A stretch of DNA of 44,722 nt from Micromonosporaceae bacterium (lineage in GTDB: Bacteria > Actinomycetota > Actinomycetes > Mycobacteriales > Micromonosporaceae). The notes below the pieces were generated by a model. That model searched no databases. It was not told the origin of the DNA and saw only the letters and a list, made by a program, of their open reading frames with translations. This document shows, piece by piece, positions 1 through 7,641 of the stretch. The DNA lies in NCBI GenBank assembly GCA_020027875.1, contig JAHRHA010000051.1, positions 1 through 44,722 on the forward strand, written 5' to 3'. The position numbers and the translations under genes were made by a program. Position 1 is the first letter of the stretch; every line of letters begins with the position of its first letter.

Positions 1-245
1 CTACGACCCACCGCTACCAGAGCGACTTCGCCCGCCGCTACTTCGACCAGGGTGAGGCCAGCGGAGCGGCAAAGGGCGAAGCCAGGGGCGAAGCCCGGGC
101 GGTGTTGGCGTTTCTGGACGCCCGCGGCATCGAGGTGCCCGACGACGTGCGCGAAGAGATCGCCAGCTGCAGCGACCTCGACCAGCTCGACACGTGGATC
201 CGCCGCGCCGCCACTGCCAGCAAGGTCCAGGAGCTGTTCGAGTAG
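1..245 (+). CDS. C-terminal end of an Rpn-like (recombination-promoting nuclease/putative transposase) family protein, partial
   Basis: The reading frame is open from base 3 to a TAG at 243-245 and gives 80 residues; the start lies outside the window. The piece holds YQSDFARRYFDQG, then short Gly/Glu/Ala repeats (GEASGAAKGEARGEAR), then a helical tail ending in KVQELFE. This layout (YxSxFxxxYxxxG, EG-rich linker, short C-terminal helical domain around ARGIEVPDDVREEI) is what I know from the C-terminal ends of actinobacterial proteins annotated as Rpn/PD-(D/E)XK putative transposases. The catalytic nuclease core is not in the window, so the assignment rests on the tail alone. Confidence 0.6.
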   Translation, partial: TTHRYQSDFARRYFDQGEASGAAKGEARGEARAVLAFLDARGIEVPDDVREEIASCSDLDQLDTWIRRAATASKVQELFE

Positions 246-345
246 CGACGAACGTTCAAGCAGGACGTTGGATTACCCCGCTGAGGAACTCGCTCGTAGG
301 CCATGGCACCTCGACGAACGACCTGCTGCGCGACGTCCACATTAG

Positions 346-483
346 TCACGGCTCGGTTACTCTTATCGCCTCCTCCACGGCAGCGGCGTCGATCACGTCG
401 AACGTGGCGTGGACGACGCTGTGCATGTGCCGTCGACGGAGTATGCCGGCGAGCAGAGCACAAGTTTCCGGACCATTGGACAC
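346..483 (-). CDS. Possible 45-residue ORF or gene remnant
   Basis: The 330 bases between the Rpn-like tail and the cupin gene hold no clear gene. On the minus strand a GTG at 483 opens 45 codons ending in TGA at 348-346, with a protein-like composition (for example HSVVHATFDVIDAAAVEEAI) and mostly G/C third positions. No Shine-Dalgarno sequence is evident and I recognise no family. It may be the end of a lost gene or chance. Confidence 0.2.
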   Translation of the reverse strand: MSNGPETCALLAGILRRRHMHSVVHATFDVIDAAAVEEAIRVTEP

Positions 484-576
484 TCAACCGCGTGACCAGG
501 GCCATGTGGCGGTGGCCACCCGTCCAACGCCGCCGCGAGGGCACATGCGGGGGGCGGCCTGTCTAGAGTTTATCTG

Positions 577-1059
577 GTGACCTACATGCGCGATGCCGGG
601 GAAGTGAGTGCCGAGTTCCGTGCCCGCGATGACGTGGATAGCCTCACCTTCCGTACGTCGGGTACCCATGTACGGTTCGTGGCGCCTGGTTCCGCGACCA
701 GGGGGCAGTTCGGGCTGTTCGAGTGGAACATGCAGCCACGCACAGGTGGTGCGGATGCGCACTTCCATCGAACGTTCTCCGAGTCGTTCTTTGTCACGTC
801 CGGCACTGTCGAGTTCTAGAACGGTAACCGCTGGGCGCTGGCTCAAGCGGGCGACTTTCTGTACGTACCGATGGGTGGCGTGCACGGATTCCGCGCGCTG
901 AGCGACCAACCCTCCTCGATGCTGATCTTGTTTGCTCCGGGTGCGCCGCGGGAGAAGTACTTTCGGGGGCTAGCGGCAATCCGCGACGACGGCCGGACTC
1001 TGACCGAGGACGAATGGACCGAGTTCTTCGCCCAGCACGACCAGTACCGCGCCGAGTAA
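577..1059 (+). pseudogene. Cupin-domain protein gene interrupted by an in-frame TAG
   Basis: From GTG 577 (or ATG 586) one frame encodes a single-domain cupin of about 160 residues, but a TAG at 817-819 splits it. Before the stop is the first cupin motif, with HFH followed by a Glu (AHFHRTFSESFFVTSG). After it the same frame continues with NGNRWALAQAGDFLYVPMGG and the second motif VPMGGVHGF, ending at TAA 1057-1059. The residue replaced by the stop lies between the motifs, where relatives often have an aromatic or charged residue, so TAC or GAG to TAG would explain it. The downstream half keeps perfect frame and composition, so the lesion is recent, a sequencing error, or read through. The likely ancestral role is a small metal-binding cupin of unknown substrate. 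Confidence 0.8.
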
Positions 1060-1150
1060 CCGCATGGTGGCAGGAGTCCGGCGCGCGAATGTGGACGCGG
1101 CGGATCGTGGGAACTTTGCGCCGTGCCGCCAGCCCCCTGTCGGTCCGGAG

Positions 1151-1168
1151 TAATACGCTGAGCGGATG
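1151..1168 (+). promoter_or_regulatory. Putative leaderless promoter -10 (TAATAC) for the exonuclease gene
   Basis: TAATAC at 1151-1156 ends nine bases before the ATG at 1166, and there is no Shine-Dalgarno sequence in between. Transcription would begin at or within a few bases of the start codon, a leaderless arrangement common in actinobacteria. No good -35 is visible. Confidence 0.35.
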
Positions 1169-2191
1169 CAGGCGTCCCCCGCCCCGCTGCTGCTCGTGCT
1201 GGATGGCAACAGCCTCCTTCACCGTGCGTACCACGCGGCTGCCACGGGGCGGCTTCTGGACCAGGATGGCCGGCCGGTGTGGGCCCTCAAAGGATTGATC
1301 GGGTACATCGCCCGCGCCGCTGCCCAACTGCGACCGGACGCCGTACTGGTCGGCTTCGACTGTCCTGATCACTCCGTCCGCAAAGCCGACTACCCGGCCT
1401 ACAAGGCCCACCGAGCGCCCAAGCCGGCGGACCTCGCCGAGCAGGTGGCTGCCGCCCCGGACCTGCTGAGTGCAACCGGCGTCTGCACCGTGGTGGCGAC
1501 GGCTTACGAGGCTGATGATGTGCTCGCCAGTTCGGCCGCACACGCCCGCCGCAACGGCTGGCGATCCGTCGCGGTGACCAGCGACCGCGACGCATTCGCG
1601 CTTATCGACGCCTCGACGTCGGTGCTCCGGGTGCGCAACGGCGGGCTCGACAAGGCCGTCCTCGTGACAATGGCCTCCCTCCCCGAGATCTGCGGAGTCC
1701 ACCCGTGGCAGTACCGCGACTACGCCGCCCTGCGCGGCGACCCATCCGACAACCTTGGCGGGGTTCGCGGATTCGGCTCCGCCACGGCCGCCAGGCTCCT
1801 GACGGCATTCGGCAGTGTGGACGCCGCGTGGGCCGCCCTGGACGGCGGCGACGAGCAGGCCGTCCGCGCGGTGGTGGGCGACGGCGCGAGCGAGTACCTC
1901 CACTCCCCCGCGATGCGGGAGACGGTCAACCGCAACCGGCGGCTTATGCGGATGCGCGTTGACCTTCCTATGCCCGACCTGGACACGGCGCGGCTGCCCC
2001 TCGATCTCGCCTCAATGAGGCGGGCATTGGCCGGCCGCGGGATTAACCTCGGGCCGTCGCTCTGGGCCCTGACCGGCGGCGCACCGCCGCCCAGCGACGA
2101 TGAGTTGGCGCTCATGCCGCAGCCGTGGGTGTGGACGCGGAGGTCGCGCGCGGGGCGAGCGCCGGCTCCCGGGCAGCTCGCCCTGTTCTGA
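1166..2191 (+). CDS. Stand-alone 5'-3' exonuclease / flap endonuclease-like protein
   Basis: 341 residues matching the 5'-nuclease domain found at the N-terminus of DNA polymerase I, with no polymerase domain. The N-terminal metal-site segment LLLVLDGNSLLHRAYHA (Asp13) comes first, then VGFDCPDHSVRKADYPAYKAHR, the acidic YEADDVLAS and VTSDRDAFALID motifs, and the helix-3-turn-helix segment LRGDPSDNLGGVRGFGSATA that binds DNA. Stand-alone proteins of this family process flap or branched DNA in replication and repair. The final 60 residues are proline/arginine-rich and unlike the core. It is a single-gene unit, followed 12 bases later by the convergent DDN-family gene. Confidence in the family is high; the exact substrate is unknown. 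Confidence 0.88.
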   Translation: MQASPAPLLLVLDGNSLLHRAYHAAATGRLLDQDGRPVWALKGLIGYIARAAAQLRPDAVLVGFDCPDHSVRKADYPAYKAHRAPKPADLAEQVAAAPDLLSATGVCTVVATAYEADDVLASSAAHARRNGWRSVAVTSDRDAFALIDASTSVLRVRNGGLDKAVLVTMASLPEICGVHPWQYRDYAALRGDPSDNLGGVRGFGSATAARLLTAFGSVDAAWAALDGGDEQAVRAVVGDGASEYLHSPAMRETVNRNRRLMRMRVDLPMPDLDTARLPLDLASMRRALAGRGINLGPSLWALTGGAPPPSDDELALMPQPWVWTRRSRAGRAPAPGQLALF

Positions 2192-2203
2192 GCGAACCGC
2201 GGG

Positions 2204-2650
2204 TTAGCGCCTTTGCAGGACAATCACGGGAATCGTGCGGGTGGTCTTCCGGGCATATCCGTCGTAGCCCTTGTACATGTCGGCCATCCGACGCCACAGC
2301 TGCTCGCGCTCGCCGCCAGCGGCCACGACGGCGGTGATCGCGTACGCCTCGCGGCCGATCTGCACTGAGGCGTCCGGCTGCGATCGCAGGTTGAGCCACC
2401 AGGCCGGGTGCTTCGGACTGCCGCCGTTGGACGCGATGATGACCCAACCGTCGCCGGCGGGCTGGTACATCAACGGCACCGTCCACGACCGCCCGGTCCT
2501 TCGTCCGGTCGTGGTCAGCAACAGCAGTGGCGCGCCGAACAACTTGCCGGCGACCTTCCCGCCGCTGCGGCGGTAAACCCACACGGCCGTCCGCAGGAAT
2601 CCTCGAGCGAACGCCTTACCCAATCCACCGGACCGCTTAGCCATGGTCAC
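2204..2650 (-). CDS. DDN-family deazaflavin (F420)-dependent nitroreductase-type oxidoreductase
   Basis: 148 residues from GTG 2650, with an alternative ATG at 2645. The family signature is clear: GAPLLLLTTTGRRTGRSWTVP (split-barrel start), YQPAGDGWVIIASNGGSPKHP, then WWLNLRSQPDASVQIG. These proteins bind F420 (some bind other flavins or quinones) and reduce nitro compounds, quinones or other substrates; the physiological substrate here is unknown. The start overlaps the stop of the upstream glycosylase gene by one base (TAGTG), so the two are translationally coupled. The length of about 148 is normal for the family. Confidence 0.88.
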   Translation of the reverse strand: MTMAKRSGGLGKAFARGFLRTAVWVYRRSGGKVAGKLFGAPLLLLTTTGRRTGRSWTVPLMYQPAGDGWVIIASNGGSPKHPAWWLNLRSQPDASVQIGREAYAITAVVAAGGEREQLWRRMADMYKGYDGYARKTTRTIPVIVLQRR

Positions 2651-3795
2651 TACCTACCAGAAATGAGTCCCGGCGGATACTTGCCGTCCCGTCCTACCGC
2701 GCCCGCGCGCCCTGATTGCGACCAGCTGACAGTCACCGGGACACCGGCGAAGTCGGCGAACCGGGCGAAGGCCGCATCGACGGCGCGCCGCTGCCCGGCG
2801 GTCAGCTTGATGGCCAGCGTCGGCTCGGCGGTGATCCCGCCTCGGTCCACGACGCGCCGCCAGAAGCCAATCATCTGGCTGTCGAGCACGATCGGGTGGA
2901 TGAGCAGATTCTCATTCGACGTTCCTACGGGCAGCCCCGCGACGTTGACCACGTGCCTGCTCTCGGTGTACGCAACGAAATACTCGTCGTAGCCCTGTAG
3001 CACGTGCACGGCGGGCGATGGCTCTCGCTTCGGCGGGTCTGCCGGAGCGAACCAGTAGGTGCGCCCATCGACGACCTCGTGCGCCAGCGTCGACCCAGCG
3101 AGGTCGAGGCCGCGCTTGGTCTGAGAGACGGTCAGACTCGACCACCAGGAGAAGTCCTTCACGGTGGCCGGACCGTGGCTGACGAAGTAGCGCCGGGTCA
3201 GTTCGGCCAGCGCCTCGTCGGGCTCAAGCGTGAGCGCATCCGGCGCACGCTCGCTGATCAACGCGTAGGTGTGCTGCTTGCCGCGCATCGGGCCGTTGGC
3301 GATCAGGCCATCGAGCTCGGCGCGCATGATGATGTAGGCCAACCGGTTGCCGGTCGCTTCGATGCCGGCTCTGCCGAGCTCCTCGCCGAGCTCCCTTCGG
3401 GTGTGATGGTTACCACCGCGCAGCGCTTCGGTGATCACGACGGTGGCCTTGGCGGCCAGTCCGTCATCCAGGCCGTGTTGGCGGTTGTAGTAGGCGTTGA
3501 AGACGTGAACCCGCGGGCCGGTGAGCGCCTGTATCCAGGCGATGTCGACCGCCGCGATGAAATGCCAGGTGGGCCGCAATGCATGGGTACGCAGGATCGC
3601 CCCCTCGTCGACTGCCCGCTGCATCGCGGCGTCGTCACAACCGCTAGTGCGCTGGGCGACCGACCACTTCGCCACCGCGTACTCTTGCGCCTGCATGGCG
3701 CCAAAATGCCGCACCACGGCGACCGGGTCGGCCAGCGGCGCCGCGGACAGGTGCTGGTTGTGCAGCCGCCGGTGGGCGATCTCCAAGCCGTCCAT
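2650..3795 (-). CDS. Winged-helix DNA glycosylase-like protein, HTH_42 / AlkZ family
   Basis: 381 residues of the winged-helix family that includes the azinomycin-resistance glycosylase AlkZ and E. coli YcaQ (AlkX), enzymes that remove bulky or crosslinked alkylpurines. The N-terminal segment HFGAMQAQEYAVAKW contains Gln-Ala-Gln at residues 35-37, matching the QxQ catalytic motif of the AlkZ branch. Later family features are LRPTWHFI, HTRRELGEELGRAG and FSWWSSLTV. Upstream of ATG 3795 there is no Shine-Dalgarno sequence, but TAGACT sits at 3808-3803, seven bases before the start, so it probably also has its own leaderless promoter. aac(2')-I lies 33 bases upstream and the oxidoreductase overlaps its end. 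Confidence 0.82.
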   Translation of the reverse strand: MDGLEIAHRRLHNQHLSAAPLADPVAVVRHFGAMQAQEYAVAKWSVAQRTSGCDDAAMQRAVDEGAILRTHALRPTWHFIAAVDIAWIQALTGPRVHVFNAYYNRQHGLDDGLAAKATVVITEALRGGNHHTRRELGEELGRAGIEATGNRLAYIIMRAELDGLIANGPMRGKQHTYALISERAPDALTLEPDEALAELTRRYFVSHGPATVKDFSWWSSLTVSQTKRGLDLAGSTLAHEVVDGRTYWFAPADPPKREPSPAVHVLQGYDEYFVAYTESRHVVNVAGLPVGTSNENLLIHPIVLDSQMIGFWRRVVDRGGITAEPTLAIKLTAGQRRAVDAAFARFADFAGVPVTVSWSQSGRAGAVGRDGKYPPGLISGR

Positions 3796-3828
3796 GCCCG
3801 GCAGTCTATTGACGGTGAGACAGACCGG

Positions 3829-4365
3829 TCACCAGACGTCGCCGTCGCGCCAGTCGCAGACCAGCGCTCCGGTGACCTCTACCTGCACCTTCGATGGCAC
3901 GGGAAGCACGAAGGTGCTGTCGTCGTCGTCCGGCGTGCGTCTGATCCCGGCCGGAGTCAGCACGGAGGTGGGGCCCTGCCAGGCCAACCAGCCGCGGGAG
4001 AGGTAGAAGGTGTCGACACCCTCCGATGCGGACAGTGCGCCAAGGTCATAGGCGGCGCGGACTATTCGTTCGACCTCGTCCATAACCGTGGCGGCATAGC
4101 CGCGCCGTCGTCGGTGCAGGTCGACCGCGACAGCCTCCACATAGCCGGTGCGGATCGCCCGGCCGTCATGTACCAGCCGCCGCTGGACCAATGCGGCGTG
4201 GGCGATCACCTGGTCGTCCTCGGACAGCACGACATGCAGCCCGCCGAGCGCGTGATCCCAATCTGCGTCGTCGAAACGACCGGCGAAGGCCCGGTCCAGC
4301 ATGCTGCGGATCTGTCCCAGCTCCGCACCCTGCAGTTCGGCAGTGTGTACGACCCGCGGCGTCAT
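3829..4365 (-). CDS. aac(2')-I: Aminoglycoside 2'-N-acetyltransferase, AAC(2')-I family
   Basis: 178 residues from ATG 4365, the same size as mycobacterial AAC(2')-I enzymes. Family hallmarks follow in order: VVHTAEL at the N-terminus, DADWDHALGGLHV, AHAALVQRRL, RTGYVEAVAV, an acetyl-CoA loop HRRRRGYAATV, YDLGALSAS, SRGWLAWQGPTSVL, RTPDDDDSTFVLP and the ending CDWRDGDVW. The enzyme transfers acetyl from acetyl-CoA to the 2'-amino group of aminoglycosides. In mycobacteria it is an intrinsic chromosomal gene whose natural substrate is debated. A GTG at 4377 is an alternative start. A purine run (AGGG) is placed for the ATG, or for a GTG one codon before it. Confidence 0.9.
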   Translation of the reverse strand: MTPRVVHTAELQGAELGQIRSMLDRAFAGRFDDADWDHALGGLHVVLSEDDQVIAHAALVQRRLVHDGRAIRTGYVEAVAVDLHRRRRGYAATVMDEVERIVRAAYDLGALSASEGVDTFYLSRGWLAWQGPTSVLTPAGIRRTPDDDDSTFVLPVPSKVQVEVTGALVCDWRDGDVW

Positions 4366-4373
4366 CACGGTGA

Positions 4374-4560
4374 TCACCCTAGCCAGCGCCGGTACGCACT
4401 GGTGAAGGGCTCCCGGTCGGCCAACGCAGCCCACGGGTCGCGGACACAGGGCACATGCGCGGCGGGAAACGTGACCGGCGCCTCATCCCCGCGTCGCCAC
4501 ACCACGCCCGGGTGTGCGCCGAGCCACACTCCGTGCTGGCGTGGTGACCAACGACTTAGC
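4374..4560 (-). pseudogene. Possible C-terminal remnant of an unknown gene just upstream of aac(2')-I
   Basis: About 60 codons with high G/C at third positions and protein-like composition (WLGAHPGVVWRRGDEAP, DPWAALADREPFTSAYRRW) end with TGA at 4376-4374, eight bases before the aac(2')-I ATG. Further upstream the frame runs into the 5' region of the helicase gene and loses coding character. This looks like the last part of a gene that was once translationally linked to aac(2')-I. I do not recognise the family, and it could be chance. Confidence 0.27.
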
Positions 4561-4580
4561 GACCACAGCCGAGTCTGAGG

Positions 4581-4697
4581 TATGATCGCTTTGCGGCCCG
4601 CACCGTTCTGCCTCGGGCCGCGTTCTGATGTCGACCACCACGCGCCGCGACCGAGCTGGTCTGCGCCGGGCAGGACGACCCTTCCACGTTCGGAGAC
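4581..4697 (+). promoter_or_regulatory. Promoter -10 and structured 5' leader of the DEAD-box helicase gene
   Basis: TATGAT at 4581-4586 is a good -10 element. Just downstream, GCGGCCCG (4593-4600) and CGGGCCGC (4614-4621) form a perfect 8-bp hairpin with a 13-base loop. The remaining leader to ATG 4701 holds an ATG at 4628 opening a reading frame that overlaps the helicase start, and CGGAG five to six bases before 4701. The helicase frame itself is open upstream back to a TGA at 4626-4628 but has no standard start there. A folded, roughly 100-base leader would suit cold- or structure-dependent control; that is inference. Confidence 0.4.
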
Positions 4698-4700
4698 TTC

Positions 4701-6131
4701 ATGGCGGCAGTCCGCCCCCGTACCACGCCCACGACGACAACCGCAACCACCTTTGCCCAACTCGGCCTTCCGGCCCAGCTCACCGATGCTCTGGCCGCCG
4801 CCGGCATCACCGAGCCGTTCCCCATTCAGGCGGCCACCATGCCCGACTCCCTCGCGGGACGCGACGTGCTGGGCCGCGGCAAGACCGGATCCGGTAAGAC
4901 GTACGCATTTGTACTCCCCGTCCTGGCCCGGCTCGCGGCGAGCACGAGCGCCCACAAGCTCCAATCCGGCCGCCCGCGGGCGCTCATCCTCGCCCCGACT
5001 CGCGAGCTGGCGACGCAGATCCACGCGTCGATGGCTCCGCTGGCGCAAGCGCTCTCGCTGCGTACCATGACGGTCTTCGGCGGAGTCGGCGCCAATCCTC
5101 AGATCCGCGGCCTGCGCGCCGGCGTCGACGTCGTGGTGGCTTGCCCGGGCCGGCTCGAGGATCACGTCTCAGCTGGGCACGCGAGTCTCGACTCGATCGA
5201 GATCACTGTGCTCGACGAGGCGGACCACATGGCCGACCTGGGCTTCCTGCCGGCGGTACGACGGCTGCTCGAGCGGACCCCGCGCAAGGGCCAGCGGCTG
5301 CTGTTCTCGGCCACGCTCGACGCCGGTGTCGACGTGCTCGTGCAGCGGTTCCTGACCAACCCGGTCACCCACAGCGTCGACCCGACGACGTCATCGGTCA
5401 CGACCATGAAGCACCACGTCCTGCACGTACAGGGCGACGACCGGCTGCCTGTTCTGGTCGACCTGGCCGCGGCGCCGGGCCGCACGCTGGTGTTCACCCG
5501 AACCAAGCATGGCGCGAAGAAGCTGACCCGCCAGCTCATCGCCGCTGGCGTCCCCGCGGTCGAACTGCACGGCAACCTCGCCCAGAACGCCCGCGACCGC
5601 AACCTGCTCGCGTTCTCCGATGGAACCGCCAGGACGTTGGTGGCCACGGACATCGCGGCCCGCGGCATCCACGTCGATGCCATCACGCTGGTCGTGCACG
5701 CCGACCCGCCGGTGGAGCACAAGGCCTACCTACACCGCTCCGGTCGGACCGCCCGCGCCGGCGCGCACGGCACCGTCGTCACGCTGATGACCGACGACCA
5801 GGTCTCCGATGTGCACGACCTCACCCGTCGGGCCGGGATCGCGGCCACCACGACGCGGCTTCGCCCCGGCGATCCGCTCCTGGCCAAGCTCGCGCCGGGA
5901 CAGCGGTCGTTTGTCACTCCCTCGGCCGCTCCGGCCGGTCGGGAGCATGCACCCATACCCGCGCCGCGGCGGGGCGGCCCGCGACGAAGCTCCACGCCAC
6001 AGTCGGCGTCGTCATCGTCGGGCCACTTGTCGTCGCGGTCTGGCGCCGGTCGTACGACACCCGCTCGCCCGTCCGGCGCGGCGGCCTTCTCGGCCGGCTC
6101 CCGGGTCAGCGGCCGGCGCGGCGGGCGCTAG
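4701..6131 (+). CDS. DEAD-box ATP-dependent RNA helicase
   Basis: 476 residues. In order: the Q-motif region FAQLGLPAQL...EPFPIQAATMP, motif I GKTGSGKT (residues 60-67), PTRELATQI, the DEAD box LDEADHMADLGF (Asp172-Asp175), SAT (203-205), and the C-terminal RecA-like domain with TLVFTRTKHGAKKL, ATDIAARGIHV and HRSGRTARAG. The last 85 or so residues are a basic Ser/Arg/Gly/Pro-rich tail, as in many actinobacterial RNA helicases, and probably bind RNA. It unwinds structured RNA in ribosome assembly or mRNA turnover. It faces the cold-shock gene convergently across a shared stem-loop, a plausible functional pairing. Confidence 0.93.
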   Translation: MAAVRPRTTPTTTTATTFAQLGLPAQLTDALAAAGITEPFPIQAATMPDSLAGRDVLGRGKTGSGKTYAFVLPVLARLAASTSAHKLQSGRPRALILAPTRELATQIHASMAPLAQALSLRTMTVFGGVGANPQIRGLRAGVDVVVACPGRLEDHVSAGHASLDSIEITVLDEADHMADLGFLPAVRRLLERTPRKGQRLLFSATLDAGVDVLVQRFLTNPVTHSVDPTTSSVTTMKHHVLHVQGDDRLPVLVDLAAAPGRTLVFTRTKHGAKKLTRQLIAAGVPAVELHGNLAQNARDRNLLAFSDGTARTLVATDIAARGIHVDAITLVVHADPPVEHKAYLHRSGRTARAGAHGTVVTLMTDDQVSDVHDLTRRAGIAATTTRLRPGDPLLAKLAPGQRSFVTPSAAPAGREHAPIPAPRRGGPRRSSTPQSASSSSGHLSSRSGAGRTTPARPSGAAAFSAGSRVSGRRGGR

Positions 6132-6143
6132 TTGTCACGGCTG

Positions 6144-6204
6144 TCGATCAAGGACTTTTGGTCGTGGTCTGGAGATCAGAACACGACCGCAAGTCCTTGA
6201 TCGA
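6144..6204. terminator. Long stem-loop between convergent helicase and cold-shock genes
   Basis: Bases 6144-6157 (TCGATCAAGGACTT) pair perfectly with 6191-6204, then a 2x2 internal mismatch, then GGTCGTG (6160-6166) pairs with CACGACC (6182-6188), leaving a 15-base loop. The 21 paired bases form a hairpin read from either strand, placed 12 bases after the helicase stop and 15 bases after the cspA-like stop. There is no T tract. It most likely acts as a bidirectional terminator or mRNA end protector, and may be one copy of a dispersed intergenic repeat. Confidence 0.7.
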
Positions 6205-6219
6205 CGCCGGGTAGAGCAG

Positions 6220-6423
6220 TCAGAGAGGCCGTACGTTCTCTGCCTGGGGGCCCTTCTGGCCCTGGGTTACATCGAACTCGACCTTCTGTCCCTCTTTGAG
6301 TTCGCGGTAGCCGCTACTTGCGATGGCGGAGTAGTGGACGAAGACGTCCGAACCTCCGCCGTCCTGCTCGATAAAGCCGAAGCCCTTATCGCCGTTGAAC
6401 CACTTCACGGTGCCGGTCGCCAT
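6220..6423 (-). CDS. Cold-shock protein (CspA family)
   Basis: 67 residues forming one cold-shock domain: [18 protein letters not shown] with RNP1 (KGFGFIEQ) and RNP2 (DVFVHYSAI), ending in [10 protein letters not shown]. It binds single-stranded RNA/DNA and acts as an RNA chaperone. AAGGAG lies about eight bases before ATG 6423, a strong ribosome binding site. Length and motif spacing are standard. It is convergent with the helicase gene. Confidence 0.95.
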   Translation of the reverse strand: MATGTVKWFNGDKGFGFIEQDGGGSDVFVHYSAIASSGYRELKEGQKVEFDVTQGQKGPQAENVRPL

Positions 6424-6601
6424 TGCATATCTCCTTCACGTGGGCGCCGAAGTCCGACCATCACAGACTTCGTTACACGATGGTCGCCCACACTCAATGA
6501 CCCTATCGCCCCCGCCCGTCTCGTGCGGCATTGACCGGCCCTACGCCGGTCTCCGGAGGGTTGGCCGGACGAATTGGCCAGCCGTCGGGCATGCTTGGCG
6601 G

Positions 6602-7297
6602 GTGACGAGTCGGACGAGACGTGCGCTCGCCGATCTTGAGCGCAAGGTACTGCCGCCCGACATCGCTGCCCTCGATCAGCTCCGCCTCGTTCAGGTGCCG
6701 TTCGTGCCGGAGGTTCGCCTGCACCTGGCCGAGGACGCCATCGTGTGGTGGGCGCGGATGGAGGCGGAGGCGGGCGCGGTGCTGGAACCGCCGTTCTGGG
6801 CCTCAGCCTGGGCCGGTGGCCAGGCGGTCGCGCGGTATGTCCTCGACCATCCCCAGGTGGCCGCCGGCCGTCGCGTACTCGACCTCGCCTCTGGCTCTGG
6901 CCTGGTGGCGATCGCCGCGAGCAAAGCCGGCGCGGCCGCGGTGACAGCGAACGACATCGACCCGTATGCCCTCGCCGCGATCGCGCTGAACGCGAACGCC
7001 AATGGAGTGACCGTCACGAGCAGCTACGGCGACCTGCTCGACGGCAGCGGCGGCGACGCCGAGCTGGTCCTCGCCGGCGACGTCTTCTATAGCAGGTCCA
7101 TGGCCGAGCGGATACTGGCATTCCTGGAACGCGTCGTCGCGCGTGGTGCCCGCGTCCTCGTCGGTGATCCCGGGCGGGGTCATCTGCCCACGGACCGGCT
7201 TGACGTGGTGGCGAGCTACCAGGTGCCGATGGCAGACGCGTTCGCCGATCCGGACATCAACCACATCGACGTACTTCAGCCGCGCCTCACCTTTTGA
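6602..7297 (+). CDS. Class I SAM-dependent methyltransferase (nicotinamide N-/protein-lysine methyltransferase-like)
   Basis: 231 residues from GTG 6602 (VTSRTRRALADLE); the frame is open further upstream but loses coding character. Motif I is VLDLASGSGLVAIAA, followed by VTANDIDPYALAAI (acidic loop) and LVLAGDVFYSRSMAERIL, where the GDVFY motif resembles the D-x-x-Y post-motif of METTL-type and L11/ETFB lysine methyltransferases. PPFWASAWAGGQAVARY before motif I is also typical of that subgroup. The substrate is unknown. It starts 178 bases after the divergent cold-shock gene. Confidence 0.82.
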   Translation: MTSRTRRALADLERKVLPPDIAALDQLRLVQVPFVPEVRLHLAEDAIVWWARMEAEAGAVLEPPFWASAWAGGQAVARYVLDHPQVAAGRRVLDLASGSGLVAIAASKAGAAAVTANDIDPYALAAIALNANANGVTVTSSYGDLLDGSGGDAELVLAGDVFYSRSMAERILAFLERVVARGARVLVGDPGRGHLPTDRLDVVASYQVPMADAFADPDINHIDVLQPRLTF

Positions 7298-7406
7298 TTG
7301 AGTCAAATGTCTCGTCTGTGGTGATTCCTTTCCAACGGTACGAGCAGCACTAGCAGCTGTTGCTTATATAAGTCTGTACTGTATCGCGAGAGTGCTGACG
7401 CTGTGA

Positions 7407-7583
7407 GTGACTGAGGGCGTAGCAGTGTTCCTTCGGGACCCTGCCGCTCGGGGTCGCGAACCTGGCCCCCTCGTGTGCGCGTTTCTCGGCAGCGTGGCGC
7501 TGTGGTGGATCTACGTCGACCGCAGCGCGGGTATGGCGGGCGAGATCATCGCGCGGTCGGCTGATCCCAGACCGGTGACATGA
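7407..7583 (+). pseudogene. Fragment of a low-temperature-requirement A (LtrA)-like membrane protein
   Basis: The 344 bases between the methyltransferase and the next gene hold a 58-codon open frame from GTG 7407 to TGA 7581-7583. Its middle, CAFLGSVALWWIYVDRSAG followed by MAGEIIARSADP, matches the internal LtrA motif (ALWWxYFDRxA...IAxSxDP) that lies in the C-terminal half of a protein of roughly 380 residues. Both ends of the gene are missing, and after the DP motif the frame ends without the expected tyrosine/histidine-containing helix. It is a relic. I see nothing else in this gap. Confidence 0.6.
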
Positions 7584-7641
7584 GCGCCGACCATGGAGCA
7601 CACTGGGGTGGTCGGGCCCGCCGATCCTGAGGAGGGGCCTC

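Noticed and set aside
817..819. TAG as a programmed pyrrolysine or suppressor codon in the cupin gene
   Set aside because: Amber decoding is not expected in actinobacteria, no supporting genes are in the window, and the other TAG-bearing gene (13211) has also lost its 3' end, so simple mutation is the better explanation.
794..1903. Minus-strand open frame of 369 codons over the broken cupin and exonuclease genes
   Set aside because: No recognisable domain, and the opposite strand encodes motif-rich proteins.
3004..4578. Long plus-strand open frame opposite the glycosylase and aac(2')-I genes
   Set aside because: Its product has no motifs and the minus-strand genes have clear family signatures; long antisense frames are expected in such GC-rich DNA.
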